DNA of 64,000 nucleotides, from positions 3,759,478 through 3,823,477 of the forward strand of contig JACAXG010000068.1 in assembly GCA_018881555.1 (NCBI GenBank). The letters run 5' to 3'. Origin of the DNA: Amblyornis subalaris (Eukaryota; Chordata; Aves; Passeriformes; Ptilonorhynchidae). The translations under genes and the position numbers were made by a program. Positions 12,976 through 34,689 of the stretch are shown here, in pieces. Under the pieces are notes generated by a model that was not told the origin of the DNA, made no database searches, and saw nothing but the letters and a program-made list of their open reading frames with translations. Within the stretch, counting starts at the first letter, position 1; every line of letters starts with the position of its first letter.

Positions 12976-13767
12976 CTAAAGTGTGCTTAGGAGGGGCAGC
13001 CAGGCCCCCAGCCCGGTCCCAGGCTGGCACAGTGACCTCGGCGCTGGCTGCGCTGGGAACCGGTGCTGCCGCGCACATGCCCCTGCACACACACGCTCTG
13101 CAAAGAAAACCCTGAAACAGATTTCAGGAACAAATGTGGTTTGAACTTGGGCCAGGAACCAGGACCTGCAAATCTGCGTGTTGCGCTGACTTCCCTTCAG
13201 GCTATGGATCTGCTGGCTGCTCTCGCTGAGGAGCAGGGAGGGGTTTTTGAGGGCAGGGGGCTGGCTGGGCTGCCGGGGGCATCGGCCGCTGGGCAAGGTG
13301 GGGCTGGTCACTGGTTTTAATTCAGCCCTTAAGAAAACCTACCCGAGCCCCTTGACTCTGGGTAGTCTCAGTGGAGGTGCAGCATCAGAAATATCCACAG
13401 GCTGATGTGGGGGGTCGGTGGGCTTGTCTGGAGAAACATGGGGAAGAGAACTGCCTGAGCATTTAAGACCAAAAAAAAGAAATGGGGCCCATGTGTAGTG
13501 AGCCTGCCCTCACCTCGCAGCCATAGGCCCACGTCAGGAGGGCACTGGAGTGGCTTTGGGGTCTGCAGTGAAGGGCAAGTGGCTTTGCTGGGCCAGCACC
13601 GCTGCCAATGCGTGACACAGGGACATTTGTGACTTGGGCTGTGCTGTGCTTTTTTCGCTGTGCTGCAAGACTCAGAGGCCAGCCCCAAGTTTCCCAGCCC
13701 ATGCTTGACCTGTTGTGGTCTCACATGACCATGAGGTTTCGATTGGCCCAGAGCCCTCTGTGCTGAG

Positions 13768-13813
13768 GATGGATGGATGGATGGATGGATGGATGGATGG
13801 ATGGATGGATGGA
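13768..13813. repeat. ATGG tetranucleotide microsatellite
   Basis: About eleven uninterrupted ATGG units lie inside putative SRC intron 1. Confidence 0.95.
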
Positions 13814-16800
13814 GGAAAACCTGACTCTATGCTCTGAAAATAGCTTCCACCCAGCGCAGCTGCTCCCATCCTTTGCTTTGCAACCTTGCCCACCAAAAAC
13901 CTGGGCAATGAGGGTGAAAGCCTGCTGCTGCACTGCCCCCTCCACCATGGGCAAGGTTAACAAGTCCAGCCTGTCCTGAGTGATGTGTCCCACTTCCCAT
14001 GCCATGCACCAGTTTGGGGGCAGCGTANCAGGGTCAGATCAGTGCTAAATCGATCCTAAAAATGTCTCATCTTGGGCACCCTTTAGCAGTAATTTGNGGG
14101 TGGAGGTGTGGTGCTGTGTCTGGGTTTCACTTCTCCACCTTCCTTTCCTATTGTGTTCCTCACTTTCCCCCAGGAGCACCTGAGAAGCTGCAGTCAGGTT
14201 GGTGANGTTTTACACAGGGTGTGTGCCTCAGTTTCCCCTCTCCCAGGCCCAGCTGCGCTGCCCTACCCCATGCACACACCGCGGGTAAAGCCTTCCCCNA
14301 GGCAGGGTAAACAGAATCTGATCTCCATGGAGCACAACCACCTTCCTCATCCTCGGCTGCAGCTGCAGCCAGTGCCAGCAGCAGTGGGGTCAGGCAGTGC
14401 TGTCCTGGGCTTTGGATGTTCCTGGGTGGAAACATCTGCTTGCTGACTTGCGCAAAAAAAGCTACACAAAAAGGCTGTTGAAGTCGCTCCCTGCTCAGAC
14501 CGGCCCTTTCCTTCCCCTCCCCGTTGGGGAAGCGCTGGTGGGGCTCTGCTGTGCTGGGAAAGGGATTGGGAATCCTTGGCACAGCTGAGGGGGAGTTTCC
14601 AGTGAGCAACCTGCTGCGCTGGGCAGGGAGGGTGACATGGGACCGGGAAGGGTGCAGGTGCAGCTGCAAAAGTCACTGCGACCAGGATGAGTTCNGTGCT
14701 CCAACATCACGAACAGTTGTGTTTGGAAATGTGTGGGGTGGGAAGGCTCAGGGACCATGTGTGTGGCTGGGGCTGGGCAAGGAGGGCAGCTGCCTGCCCA
14801 CCCGGCTGCCTGCGCAGGTGCAGGTGTGTGGGGGTGCGTGCACGTGTGTACACACACTCATCCCAGCCCTCTTGGTGCTTTGGGCACGGGCACAGCTCCC
14901 TGCTCTCGTGCCNTGGTCCAGGTGGGCTGTGCTGAGGGCACCGTGAGCCACAGGTGACAGGAAGCAGAGGAGATGCCCTTCATCCCTTTGTCCCTGCATC
15001 CCTTCATCCTGTCCTCGTAGGATGAGCAGCACGAGCGAGGGCTGGAGGGGTGCCGTGGGAGGGTGCCAGGTCCCCGTGTCACTGGTCACATCCACCTCAC
15101 CCATAGCCCATCTCTGTTCCACACCACCCCTGCAGTNAGCGGTGCAGGGACAGAGGTGTGTGGAGCCCGGCTCCCTGCTCCAGGAGTGACAGGGATAAAA
15201 GGCACCAGCTCAGCATTTTTCTTTGTTTTTCATCTGCTCAGGCTGTTGATAGTGAGCACCGTCTGGGGCTGCACCTCCCAGCTGGATCCTCTCTGGCATG
15301 AGCACCCCGCTCACCTCAGGAGCAGCTGGGGAATCCGACACATCTTCTTGGGCTTGGAAATGCTTTTCAGGGCTGGCTGATCTCCGTTTGCCCCTCAAGA
15401 CCCTCCCTGGATGCTTCCCCTGACACATCCTGAGCGATGCTTTGTTTGGGTGGTGCAGATGGGAGTGGCTGTGGGGACCAGCATCTCTCAGGGCTCTGTT
15501 GCCAGTGGTGTCCAGGCTCTCCTCCTTGTGCTGAGGCCAGAGCCACGGTCCCATGCTGTGATCACTGGTGTGGGACCTGCTCCTGGTCCCATCCATGCCC
15601 TCGGAGGTGAAAGTAGGAGTCAAATGTGCNTTGCTGGAGGCTGATCCTGATCACCCAGCCCCGACCTGCAGCCACACGTAGCATGTGTGCNTTAGGGCTG
15701 GTGGCCCTGCAGTTCCCCAGAGCACGAGCCTTATGTTNTGCATATGCCCCAGAGTCCCAAAGTAACCCAGGAAAATAATCAGCATAAATTTGCTCTGTGG
15801 GATCCTGCTTATTTATTTGAAAATGTTCAGGGGTCTGCGAAGTGGGAAGTGTTTGGAATCAGTGATGGAAGAGCCTTGGCCTCTGCTTGGCTTGTCCTTC
15901 ACCCCTCCCATTGCAGTGAACCCCACCATGTGTCCTGCCAAGTCCCTGTGGCTCTGGCCAGGCACAGGGGCAATTCCCAGCTCCACGGGTTTGTGTCGAG
16001 GGTGCACATAATCACATACTCTCGCCGCATTTTCCCTTTTTTCCCCGTGAGTGTTTCAGTTCCTGTTCTGTGTCAGGAGGGCTGCTGGGAGGTTTCCTGC
16101 CATGAGGGTCTTGCAGGACCCCTCTGCAGGGCCCATGGGGCTGTGGCTCCGGTCCTGGAGGGCCGATGGAGCCCCGGGAGCTCCTTGCCTGGCTGGACTG
16201 GATGGGCTGGTTTCTCTGAGAGTGGGAATGTTTTAGCAGTGACGCCAGCGTGGCCAGGGGTGGTTGTAACTTGCTCGGATCTGGAGCTTTTCTGCCTCCT
16301 GCGTTCCTTGCCCNCTTCCTCCCCCTGCCCCGGAGATTTGCCGCCTGCCTGCGCTGCCGTCTCGCCCGGGTCAGAATGGGTGTGGCAGCCCTGGAGGCAC
16401 GGCAGGCGCAGGTGGCACCGCTGTTTTGGCCGGATCTGAGCCACCTGTGAGTCACCTCAGCCTCCTGCTGCCACCTGCCCCTTCCCCAGGAGCCGGAGTG
16501 GGCTGGGTGCTGCCNCAGCCATTCCCGGAGAGCACCCGGGGTTGATGTTCCCTTCCAGAAAGCAGAAGGAAACCACATTTCCTGGAGCCTGAGGCTGGCC
16601 CTACTGGGGGAGGCACTGCAGAAATGGGGAACAGAAATCATCCCTCCTCCTCCTCAAGGGGCCAGCTCGTGTCACCAGGTCTCCATCGCCCCCTCCAGTG
16701 GGGCCGGTCCGTTGTCCTGGTGCTTTGCCTGGAGGAGGATGGGAACAGCAGTGATGTGGTGGGCCATGGGAAGCTGGAGAATTAGGTGGCAGGCGGTGGG

Positions 16801-19800
16801 AGCTCATAGGTGCCAGCATGCCCAGGGGCCAATGTTAAAAGGGCACATTTTGAGGAGTGCTGAGCCAGAGGGATGTTTTGGGGAAGCACTGCCCCGTGAC
16901 CCCAGGCAGTCCTGGTGGCCAAGAGCTCCAGCTCCTAGTGCCATTCCAGCTTGACATCAGAGTTTCCCTGCCCAACATTGTCTCTTCCCAGCCCCACGGG
17001 CACTCCTGCCCTTGGAAGCATTTCCTTTCAGTTTCCTTCTCCCAGACTTGGCAGGAGGAGAGCGGTGCCCTCATCACCTGTGTGGGAGAAGCCAGCTTCA
17101 GGTTAATGCAGGCCAAAGGCTTTGTGTGCCCTGGAAAGCATTTGCTGGAGCTGGTTGGGCAATTCCTGGCTTTGGCTGGTGTCCTGGTGGGAATGCTGAA
17201 GTGCAGGCTTGAGTCAGGCTGGGAGGCGCTGGGAGGCATCTCTGCTCCAACCCGGAGCAGCGCCAGCGCGGTCAGGCTGCACAGCACCCAGCCAGCTTTG
17301 AGCATCTCCTGCTGGAGATCCCACCACCGCTCCAGTCCCTGTTCCCACNCTGGACCACCCTCAGGGTGAGAAAGCTTTGCTTTCCCATCTCTAATTGCTG
17401 GATGCCCTTCCAGCGCGGAAAGGATGAACCCGCACGCTGACAGATCCGAGGACATGGCCCTGTCAGTCCCCAGGCCTGCTGCAGTGCAGTGGTGGGGATG
17501 TGACAAGGTGTGGCAACGNCCACCTTCCCTTCTCACACCTCTCAGTGGAGAAATGGCTTAAAACTGAGTGCTCAGCTCAGCTCAGCTCAGCACCAGCAAG
17601 CACAACTTGCAGCACATTCTGCTTCCTCTGTTCAGCTGCCTGCATTGTTTTGGGGAGATAAGGCTTGTGGCTTTCTCCTGCCAGCTTTATGCAAGATGGT
17701 ATTTGGGGGTACCCATTGTCGGGCTGCCCCTGCCCTTGCAGATTATGGGGGGGTGTGGGGGTAGCAGGGGCACAGCCTGCAGCTGTTTGTGGCCACTGGT
17801 GTTGGCACAGCTGGTGCCCATCACCCCAGCAAGCCAAAATGTGCCTCTTGAGGGGCTGACCCTGCAATGGTGGGGAGAGCTTAAGCTCCCTGCATGCTCC
17901 CTGCACACTCCCTTCAACTCCCTATGTGGAGTTTCCCAGTTTCTTGGCCACATGAACATCCAGAATGTGCTTGTGTGCTTCTCAGGGTTTGTTTTCNTCT
18001 CTTAAACTCCCTGTTTTGACATGTCTTTTCGGAGGCGTTTTGCTCCTGACCATGACTCTCNCCCATGCTTAGGGGGAGTGAATTTGGATGATTGATCTAA
18101 TTATCCTTTCCCCTTTTGTGACGCACTGGCCTCTGCTGTCTTGGGCTGTGGAGCTTTAATTAAGATGNTTTTAATTTTAACGGGAGTTGACAGGGTCAGA
18201 TAGGAGGGGCTGGGCCTTATATCTGTGGGGAGTGTGTAGCTGGGCCCCCGNACAGCAGCTGCACTGCACTCCTTACTCCAGCCATTCCTTCATCTGGAAG
18301 AGCTCTCCATCAGCTGGGGGCAGCCAGGGGAGGGCTGGAGNGCTTTGGCTCAGGTGCCTTCAGCATGCAGTTACTGGGTGAACTGAGATCCCAGACAGGC
18401 ACTGGGGACACCTGCATGTGGCCTCTCCTGTCCCCAGATTGGAGCTGAGAGATGAAGTGAGCACCTCTGCACTGCTCCTCTTGGTTTAGGAGTCAGTGCA
18501 GGTGAGAAACGAGTGTCCTTGTGGAGGAGAAGGGCTGGAGGCACAAGCCNGACATGCCCTCGCTGTGTCAGCCAGGCAGGGACAGGGTCTGCAGCATCAC
18601 ACCCCACTTGGTGGGGCTGGGGGAGCAGCTCCCCCTTTTCACGGCTCCTGGGACTCATTGCAGTGAGGCTGGTCCCCTGTGTTCCCTGCCTTGTACCGAG
18701 CAAAGCCTGATGGCATGGGACAGGGGACAGGAATCACTTTTTCCATGGGGGACACAGTGATTGGCTGTATTCAGGTGGCAGAGGGGATGGTGGGCTGAGC
18801 TGGGGCAGCGAGGCTGTCCCCAGAGCACCCGGGGCTGTGCTGCTGCTCGCTGGCCCCCAGCTGTGATGCTTGCCGTGGGAAAGGGCAAAGCTAGGAGCAT
18901 CCCCCGGGACGGAGGGGGAAACTGTTGTGCGAGCATATCCGGGGCTGTGTGTCCTACCCCTGTGTGAGGAGGGAGCAGGGAGCGATGCAGGGAAGGGGAC
19001 AGGGTGCCACCTTAAGATGATTCAAAGACACCTCGATGTGGTTATGCCAGCACTGACCAGGACGATTCATCACCCGCAGCACTGACCCCTCTCTCTGGGG
19101 GCTGTGGTGGCAGGGACAGCGCTGCTGCCACTTCATGCCACACATGCAGGGGGACACGGGGGATGGCAAAGTGCCCTTTGGCTCTTGGCTGCCTCCAGCC
19201 CGGGACCTCTGGTTTAATGGCACACCTCGTAGGCTCCTTCCGTTTGTCCTGCACGGATCTGTCCCCTGGTCTGGCTGGCCCTTGGTCCTGCTGGGAGGGG
19301 GCTGGCTGCGTGCAAAGGGGACGCAGAAGCTGCCATCAGTGTGTTTGGAACCGCTGCTCCCGGCCTCTCCCCGTCCCCCGTGCCGGCTGCCATGGGCTGG
19401 TGCCGCCAGGCTGCTTTGTCTCGCCCGCCGTCCCGCACGCTTCATTTTTCAGTCTGGTGTGAGACAGTTGCCGTGATTAATCTCACCGGGGCTCTGCGAG
19501 CTGAGGACGCGGCTCGTCTCGTCTCCCTCCGTCAGTGGGTGGGTGCTGGCGCTCCCAGCCCCTCGGCCACCTCTCCCCCAGCACCCCTCCATCCTGCCTG
19601 CCGCTCGGCACCCGCCGGGCTCCGGAGCGGCCCCAAGGACAGCGCCTGTTTTGCCAGAGACGTTTCCCTCCCGAGGACTCGGTGTCTGGTGCTGGGCCCC
19701 AGCCCNTCGCGGCATTTCCCAAGGTTTCTGCCTCTGCCGTGTTTTGTCTGCTCCCAATCAGTGTCTTTTGTTAGTGTCTTTGCAAAGACGATAAGATCGC

Positions 19801-20997
19801 TTCCCCTCAGCGCCCGCCGCTGTCAGCCCGCCCGTACCACGGCCATTGTATCCTTGAGCGATCCAGGAGCAGCGGGAAGCAGCCGGAGCGGGACTCGCTG
19901 GAGAGCTGCCTGTTCCCCNGGCTGTTGCCTTTGCGAGAGCATCTCTGCCACGGGGAGGTAGGGCAGAGGATGGAGACTTNTCCTGCCGCCCAACTTGCCG
20001 GTTAATTTGGGGGGGGACATCCTGGCGCGTGGGTGTCGGAGGCGTGGGGATGCCGGGCGGTCCAGGCGGCGTTTCCAGCGCCGGCAGTGGAGGACGGGGA
20101 TGCCGCTGTCTCGCGTGCCGTGATCTGATCCGAGCTGAGTTGTGCAGCCGAGTGTGCTTCATTTTTAATTGCTTTTGGAGAGGGGAGGGCGGGGCTGGCC
20201 TCTTCTTGCTGCGGCCTCTGCCCCGGGCAGGTTGCATGGCTGAACTCAGCCCCGGCACCCTCCCCTCCGGCTGGGGAGGGATGGGGGGCCCGGAAGACCC
20301 CACGTGCAGAGCCTGCAGCGCACGGAGATAGGTGGGGATGGCAGTGCTGGCTGGTTGCCTGAGCCTGGCCATGGCTGTACCAGCAATATGCTGGTGAGGA
20401 TGGCAGCCCTACTGCCAAGCAAGCAGCAGGACAGTGCCAGGCTGTGCCAGATGTGCCAGAAAGTGCCACAGCAGCCGCCTTCAGCCACCAAACACCCAAA
20501 CCTGGCAGCGTGAGGCTGCTCGTGCATCCATCCACCCGGGGATCTGTCCCTCTCCCATCAGAGGACCTGGCACCTCGCTGCTCCAGCACATGGCTGACCC
20601 CAAGCTGAGGCATATTTGGGTTTTCCTCGTGGGTTTTTTGGCCCTATTTGGTCTAATCGTGATTATGGCCTCGCGCTGTGAGCCCNTGTCACAGCGTGGG
20701 TGCCTGGGTGGTGGGGACACGGGCACCACGTGTGTACGCGGCGCAGCTTTATTTGTATGTGCTGCAGCCTGGAGTTGGGGCTGCAGCTTCCCCCCTCCAC
20801 CCCGCTGTGCAATCATTACCAGCCAGTATTTGTCAAGTACAAATTACAAACCATTCAACGTCTTAAAGAGCTGTCAGTCAGCTCCCGCTCATTATCCTAA
20901 TCAAATGCACTAAAAATAGTGACAAAACTTATTACTAGGGGGAAGGGGAGGCCATCAAAACAAACCTGCGGTGGGGCACGGCCCGTGCATGGCACAC

Positions 20998-21066
20998 AGG
21001 GATGTTCCCTTTATATGAGGTGTGAAACCTGGGATGTTCCCCTTGGATGAGGTGTGAAACCTGGGC
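20998..21066. repeat. Two-copy tandem duplication, unit about 33 bp
   Basis: Two adjacent copies share gggatgttccc, then atgaggtgtgaaacctggg, and differ at a few bases between. Confidence 0.75.
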
Positions 21067-21941
21067 TCCAGCTGGGACGGGAGCCTGTTGGGATACTGCT
21101 TGGGGCCGTGAAGTGGGGGCTGAATCCCCTCCATGCAGGAGCAGGAGCCCCTCGGGGGTGGCTGAAGCCTCTGCCTAGCACTGGGTGAGCAGGGCTGGTT
21201 GGAATTTGCTTTCTGTGGGACAAGAGGGAGCGGGGGCAGTTCCTGGGAGGGGATGGCAAAGCCAGGTGAGGGGCTGCCCTGGCTCTGAGGGGCCATGTCC
21301 TGCGCTGCTTTCCACCTGAAGCTCTGCCCCGAGCCACTGCTGCTGAGACGTGTCCCCCCATCACGCACACTTGTGACAGAATACCGTCCTTTTTGAAAAA
21401 ATTAGCTGAAATATGGTTTTCTGGATGAGTCAGGGCTTGAGCAGCACAGGTTGCTCCCAGACCTTGTGCACGGTTCGTGCCGTAGCATTTGTCTGTGCTG
21501 TTGGGGCTGGAGCAGATGACTCATCCCGGGGGACAAGGTGTCTAGTTGGTGGCCGACCATCCCTACCACGGGTCGGGACATGGAGCAACAGGGCTGGAAA
21601 TGCTGGTGTGTCTGGAGGAACTGGCTTTGCTTCTCCCCTGAAAAATCCCTTGGTGGGCTTGGGGGTGCNTGTGCGCCCCTTCCGCTCTGGGACATCGCTC
21701 GGGGCGGCTCCAGCCGCCTCCTCTCCCATCCCCAGTGGGTTTGATGAAGTGGAGCAGAGAATCATCCTCTCTTCACACATGAGAGATCAGAGCGAGCGGG
21801 TGCGAGCTGCCGGAGGGATGGCGAGGAGGAGGAGGAGGATGAAGGCAGCCCTGGGCACTGGACCGTGGCGTGGGGGGAGAGGCTGTCGGGGCGCGGGGGC
21901 AGCCGCGGGTGCTGACGCTTCCTCTCCTCCTCTCCTCGCAG

Positions 21942-22016
21942 GCTGCAGCGGGAGCTGAGCTGAGTTCGCCGGCGGCACCTCCCCACCCCGCGGCGAGGCT
22001 GTAGCCGAAAGCACCG
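21942..22016 (+). other. SRC: SRC internal non-coding exon
   Basis: A long pyrimidine tract (cctctcctcctctcctcgcag) gives a strong acceptor at 21941. A perfect donor, GCACCG|GTAAGAC, follows after 75 bases. The sequence between is GC-rich and has stops in the frame leading to the SRC ATG, so it would be 5' UTR. Because it has both an acceptor and a donor, it would join an upstream promoter exon to the coding exon at 25616. The assignment to SRC is inferred from position, strand and splice quality; transcripts are needed to settle the linkage. Confidence 0.6.
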
Positions 22017-25000
22017 GTAAGACATCGCCGACGGCCGGGGGAGAGGGCACCGGGCTGCTTTACCTTCGGGGGGCCTCAGAGCTGCGGCACTGGATGCTCT
22101 GCCGCGGCCGGATCGGCCCCGGAGCATCCCCGGGTGGGCTGGGTGCTGGGTGCAGGTACAGAAAGCAGAACCTTCCCTCGGAGTTCCCCGCGGCGTGGCC
22201 GGCCCGGGGGCAGAGCTGAGGCCTCGCAACTCACGCCGGTGGTGGTTCATGGCGTGCCGCCGGCTCTGCCCCCGGAGCGGGGAGCAGGGAGTTCCTGCAG
22301 GCTGCGACGTGCTCGGGGTGCTAATCCCCGCCGCAGGAAAGCTGCCTGGCCGCCGCCTCGCATCACTCGGAGCCGAGCACTGGGAATGCTGGCCGCGCTC
22401 CAGCCCTCTGCACAAGCCTTGGGAGGGGGAGAGGGGAGTCCTGCTGAAAACCGAGGCACTGGCCGAGATGGGAAGCGATGCTGAGCCCCCCTGTCCCAGC
22501 ACTGTCAGCTGTGAAAAGCACGGGAGCAGGGAAATATCCCGCCGGACATCGGCCGGGCTGCCCTGGCTGGGTGTTGGTGGTGCTGAGCATCCCTGCAGCC
22601 TGCTGCGTGTAGAAATGCTGTATTTATTAGACATCAATTTATTAGACGTATACACAGCATAGCTGCTGGCAGTGGGTATTTTTTGCAGTCTGGCTGCTGT
22701 GATGCTGTCCCACAGCTCCCAGTGATGCTGCTGGGGTGTGCTGGGAGCCACCACATGGCGTGGGTGGGTTCGCCCACTTCCTTCTCTGCCCTTTGACTCT
22801 AGGAGGTTTCATTGATGGCTCTGCCAGAGGCAGGGGGGTCTCTCCCTGGTGCCTCCCGAGGACCTGAGTGCACAGCACATTCCTGCTGTCATTAATCACT
22901 CCTTTCCCAGCCTCTTGCACAACCCTGCATTCTCCCAGGGGAATCTGCACCCTTTCTTTGCCAGCTGCCAAGGGGATGTGGGGGCTGCAGGGGATTTCTC
23001 AGGCCCCTTCTCCTCCCTGGAGACAGGTGGAGAGCCACAGGGCTAAAGCCACATGGTCGTGTTGGCTGAGTTACCTGGGACTCGGAGTGGGAATGGTGCA
23101 AGGCTGCCAGTGCCTCTGGGCACAGTTTGGGGCTGCCAGCTTGCCTTTTGTATTGGCCAAATTGAAGTAAGAGCATGCAGGTATTTAGGTGCAAAGCAAC
23201 AGGAGAGCTTGGAGTGAGGCTTGCTGCTCTGCCACCCCTTCCCCAGAGGACTGTGGGCTCGTGCCTCCTCCTCCTACTCGTCCTCCTCCTCCATCTTTGG
23301 CTCTTGCAGCCAAAGTCGTGACAGCTGGTCTGGGCTCTGTTGGAGCATCATGTCCTAGTGACCAGCACATCCAGCAAAGCCCTTGCCTGGGAGGGTCAGC
23401 ACCTTCTGATGTCTGTTGGAGAGCTCTCCCTGCCCGAACCACCGCACGAGGAGGGAGTTCACGGCATCCCTGGCTGGGACATGCCTGGAAGTTGCACATC
23501 CTGTGCCCACAGGCTCACAGGTGTGAAGGCAAGGACCCCCCTGTTCTGGGGAAGTGCCTGGGGCATCCACTCTCCCCTCTCTATGCTCTGCTCCTGGCTA
23601 ATCTCTGGGTGTATTGACTATTTTATCCTGATTTCCTCAGCACGCTGATAAATTGTTTTCAGACCCAGGCTCAGAAATGTGCTTGGGGGACACTTGCNTC
23701 CCCAAAGTGCTGCTAAATCCACCACCCTGGCCGGGGTGTTTTCCTGCCTGGGGAAGTGCTGCTTCCAGGGGAAACTCTGAGCAGCCCTGCCCTTGCTCAC
23801 GGTCCCGTGGGCAGTCACAAGCCACACGGTCACAGCCCTGCCATGCCCCCACTGTCCTCCCTGTGCTGCCGCTGGCATNCCGGGAGCACCAGCGGGTGCC
23901 GGAGCCCTGGGCGGAGGTGAGCGAGGGGCTGGCTGGGGGCAGGGAGGTGGGGGCTTCTTGTCATCACTTCTAAGGTCCTGCTCTCCCCTGCAGTTCTGCT
24001 GTAGCATCTTCTGCAATAGGCTTTTAAAGTGCATTTATTTACGGGACAGACTCCTCCCCCTTGGCTGCAGGATCTGCCTCTGGATTGCCAGCAGTGACCA
24101 TTTGCAAGTCCAAAGCTTATATTTGACCCTTATTTGCTTCGAGGTCCCCAAAGCCTGGCACAGATATGGATGGGCTGAGTCCTGGGGCAGATAAAGGCAT
24201 TGGGTCACTTCTCATCACCTGCATCCAGAGGAGGAAGGACAGCTGTGCTCCCCACTGGAGTGGCTGCTGGAGTCACACCAGCCCAAAAAAATCAGTTCAT
24301 TACATTTCCCAAACCCTGGCGGGATCTGATCCTGCCAGCGTGGGTCACACGAGGACACTGCTGGTCCTCTGTGCAATGTGGGAGCTGGGAAACAGTAGAT
24401 GGAAATTGTTCCTTTTGGGAAATAAGCCCTGACCGTAAGGCAAAGCCCTCGCTGTGGGAGGGGAGCAGAGCTTGTGCCTGGCACCCCTAAGCTTTCCCAC
24501 AGCAGGAGCTGAGGGCTCTGCCCCAGTGACGCTGGAGCTGTGCAGGCTGCTGGGGCTGCCTGTGGCTCTGGGGGGCTCGGCCCAAGCTTCTCTCCAAAGC
24601 TGGGCTGGAAAGACCTTCTGTTGGATGAGGCTGAGCCCTCCCAAAGCCTCACGGGTGGCTGCCTCCAGGCCTGCACCCCGTGGGCAGCAGCTGCCTCCTC
24701 TGCTGCTTCCCTGCTTGTGTTTTCTTCTTCTCAGAGATACTCTCCTCCCTGGTTGTCTCCACCTCCCGTTTCCCTCCTGCCATGCGTGATCTAGCCTAAA
24801 TATTTCCTTCCATAGCTTCAGGACACTGCTGGGTATCCTGCCATCTTTGGAGACTGCAAATAATTCCCTGCCTTCATTTATGTCATTACCTTGAAGGTAT
24901 TTATAGAGCGTGGTCTTGAGTGGAAAGGAAGGCTATATATAAACTATTTGACTATATATAAAGGCGAGATCCCTTGGTCCTTAGCTGGAAACTGCCTGAA

Positions 25001-25615
25001 ACTGCTCCTGATTTAAACTTTTATCCCATTTGCTGCATGTTTTGGACTTCAAAGGTGCGTCTTCAGTACTTAAATCCCCATCCTGAGCCAGCAGAGTGAT
25101 GCAGCTGTGGGTTCTCCAAATTTCTACTGTTGGAGTGATCCAAACACATGAATATTTGTATGTGTCTTCTGTCTATGCCCTGGTAGAAGCTCATGTGGAG
25201 GAGGAAACATGTCTGGATGGGACTGAGCTGTATCCCATGGCAGATGCCTGGTCCTGGAGCTGCCACAGGCTCAAGCACAGGTCCAGGCTCCATGCTCAGC
25301 ATCCTTGTTCTGCACTCCCACGGCTCAGCATCCTTCCCTGTGCTCCCAAAGTGTGTCCTGGCAGTTTCACTGGCTGCCGTGGCCATGCAGGAGGTGTCTC
25401 GGTGTTAATGAGGGGCGATGGTATCCCAGGGCAAGGGCAGGATGGCCAGACTTCCTGGCAGCTGCCGCTTGAACAGACTCCAGAGGTTGTTTCATTTCCT
25501 GGTGGGCAGGCATCTGTCACTGCAGCCCTGGGAAGTAGCTTCTTTTTATTAGCAATAATAATTACAATAATAATAATAATAATAGAAGCCCTCTGCATGT
25601 CTGTGTCTCCTGCAG
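22017..25615 (+). other. SRC: SRC intron before the first coding exon
   Basis: The intron runs from the GTAAGAC donor at 22017 to the acceptor tgtctcctgcag at 25615. It includes the end of a GC-rich island (to about 22.4 kb), two TATATATAA motifs near 24.94 and 24.96 kb, and a TAA-rich microsatellite close to the acceptor (25552-25585). No protein-coding similarity is seen. Confidence 0.5.
25552..25585. repeat. TAA/AATA microsatellite near the acceptor of SRC coding exon 1
   Basis: A run of imperfect TAA units lies some 30-60 bases upstream of the 3' splice site of the first SRC coding exon, in the branch-point zone. Confidence 0.85.
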
Positions 25616-25624
25616 CCCGGGACC

Positions 25625-34689
<9,065 letters not shown>

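Larger units (their letters stand above)
9364..21941 (+). other. SRC: SRC first intron (putative)
   Basis: This is non-coding sequence between the CpG-island exon and the internal exon at 21942. It contains a degenerate GC-rich minisatellite (9410-9850), a CR1 tail at 12888-12975, an ATGG microsatellite (13768-13813), a GCTCA repeat near 17573-17592 and a 33-bp tandem duplication (20998-21066). The long open frames at 9.0-10.0 kb on both strands are products of GC richness, not genes. A second GC-rich zone at 19.3-20.3 kb may hold another promoter, but no splice site there is convincing enough to call. Confidence 0.45.
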
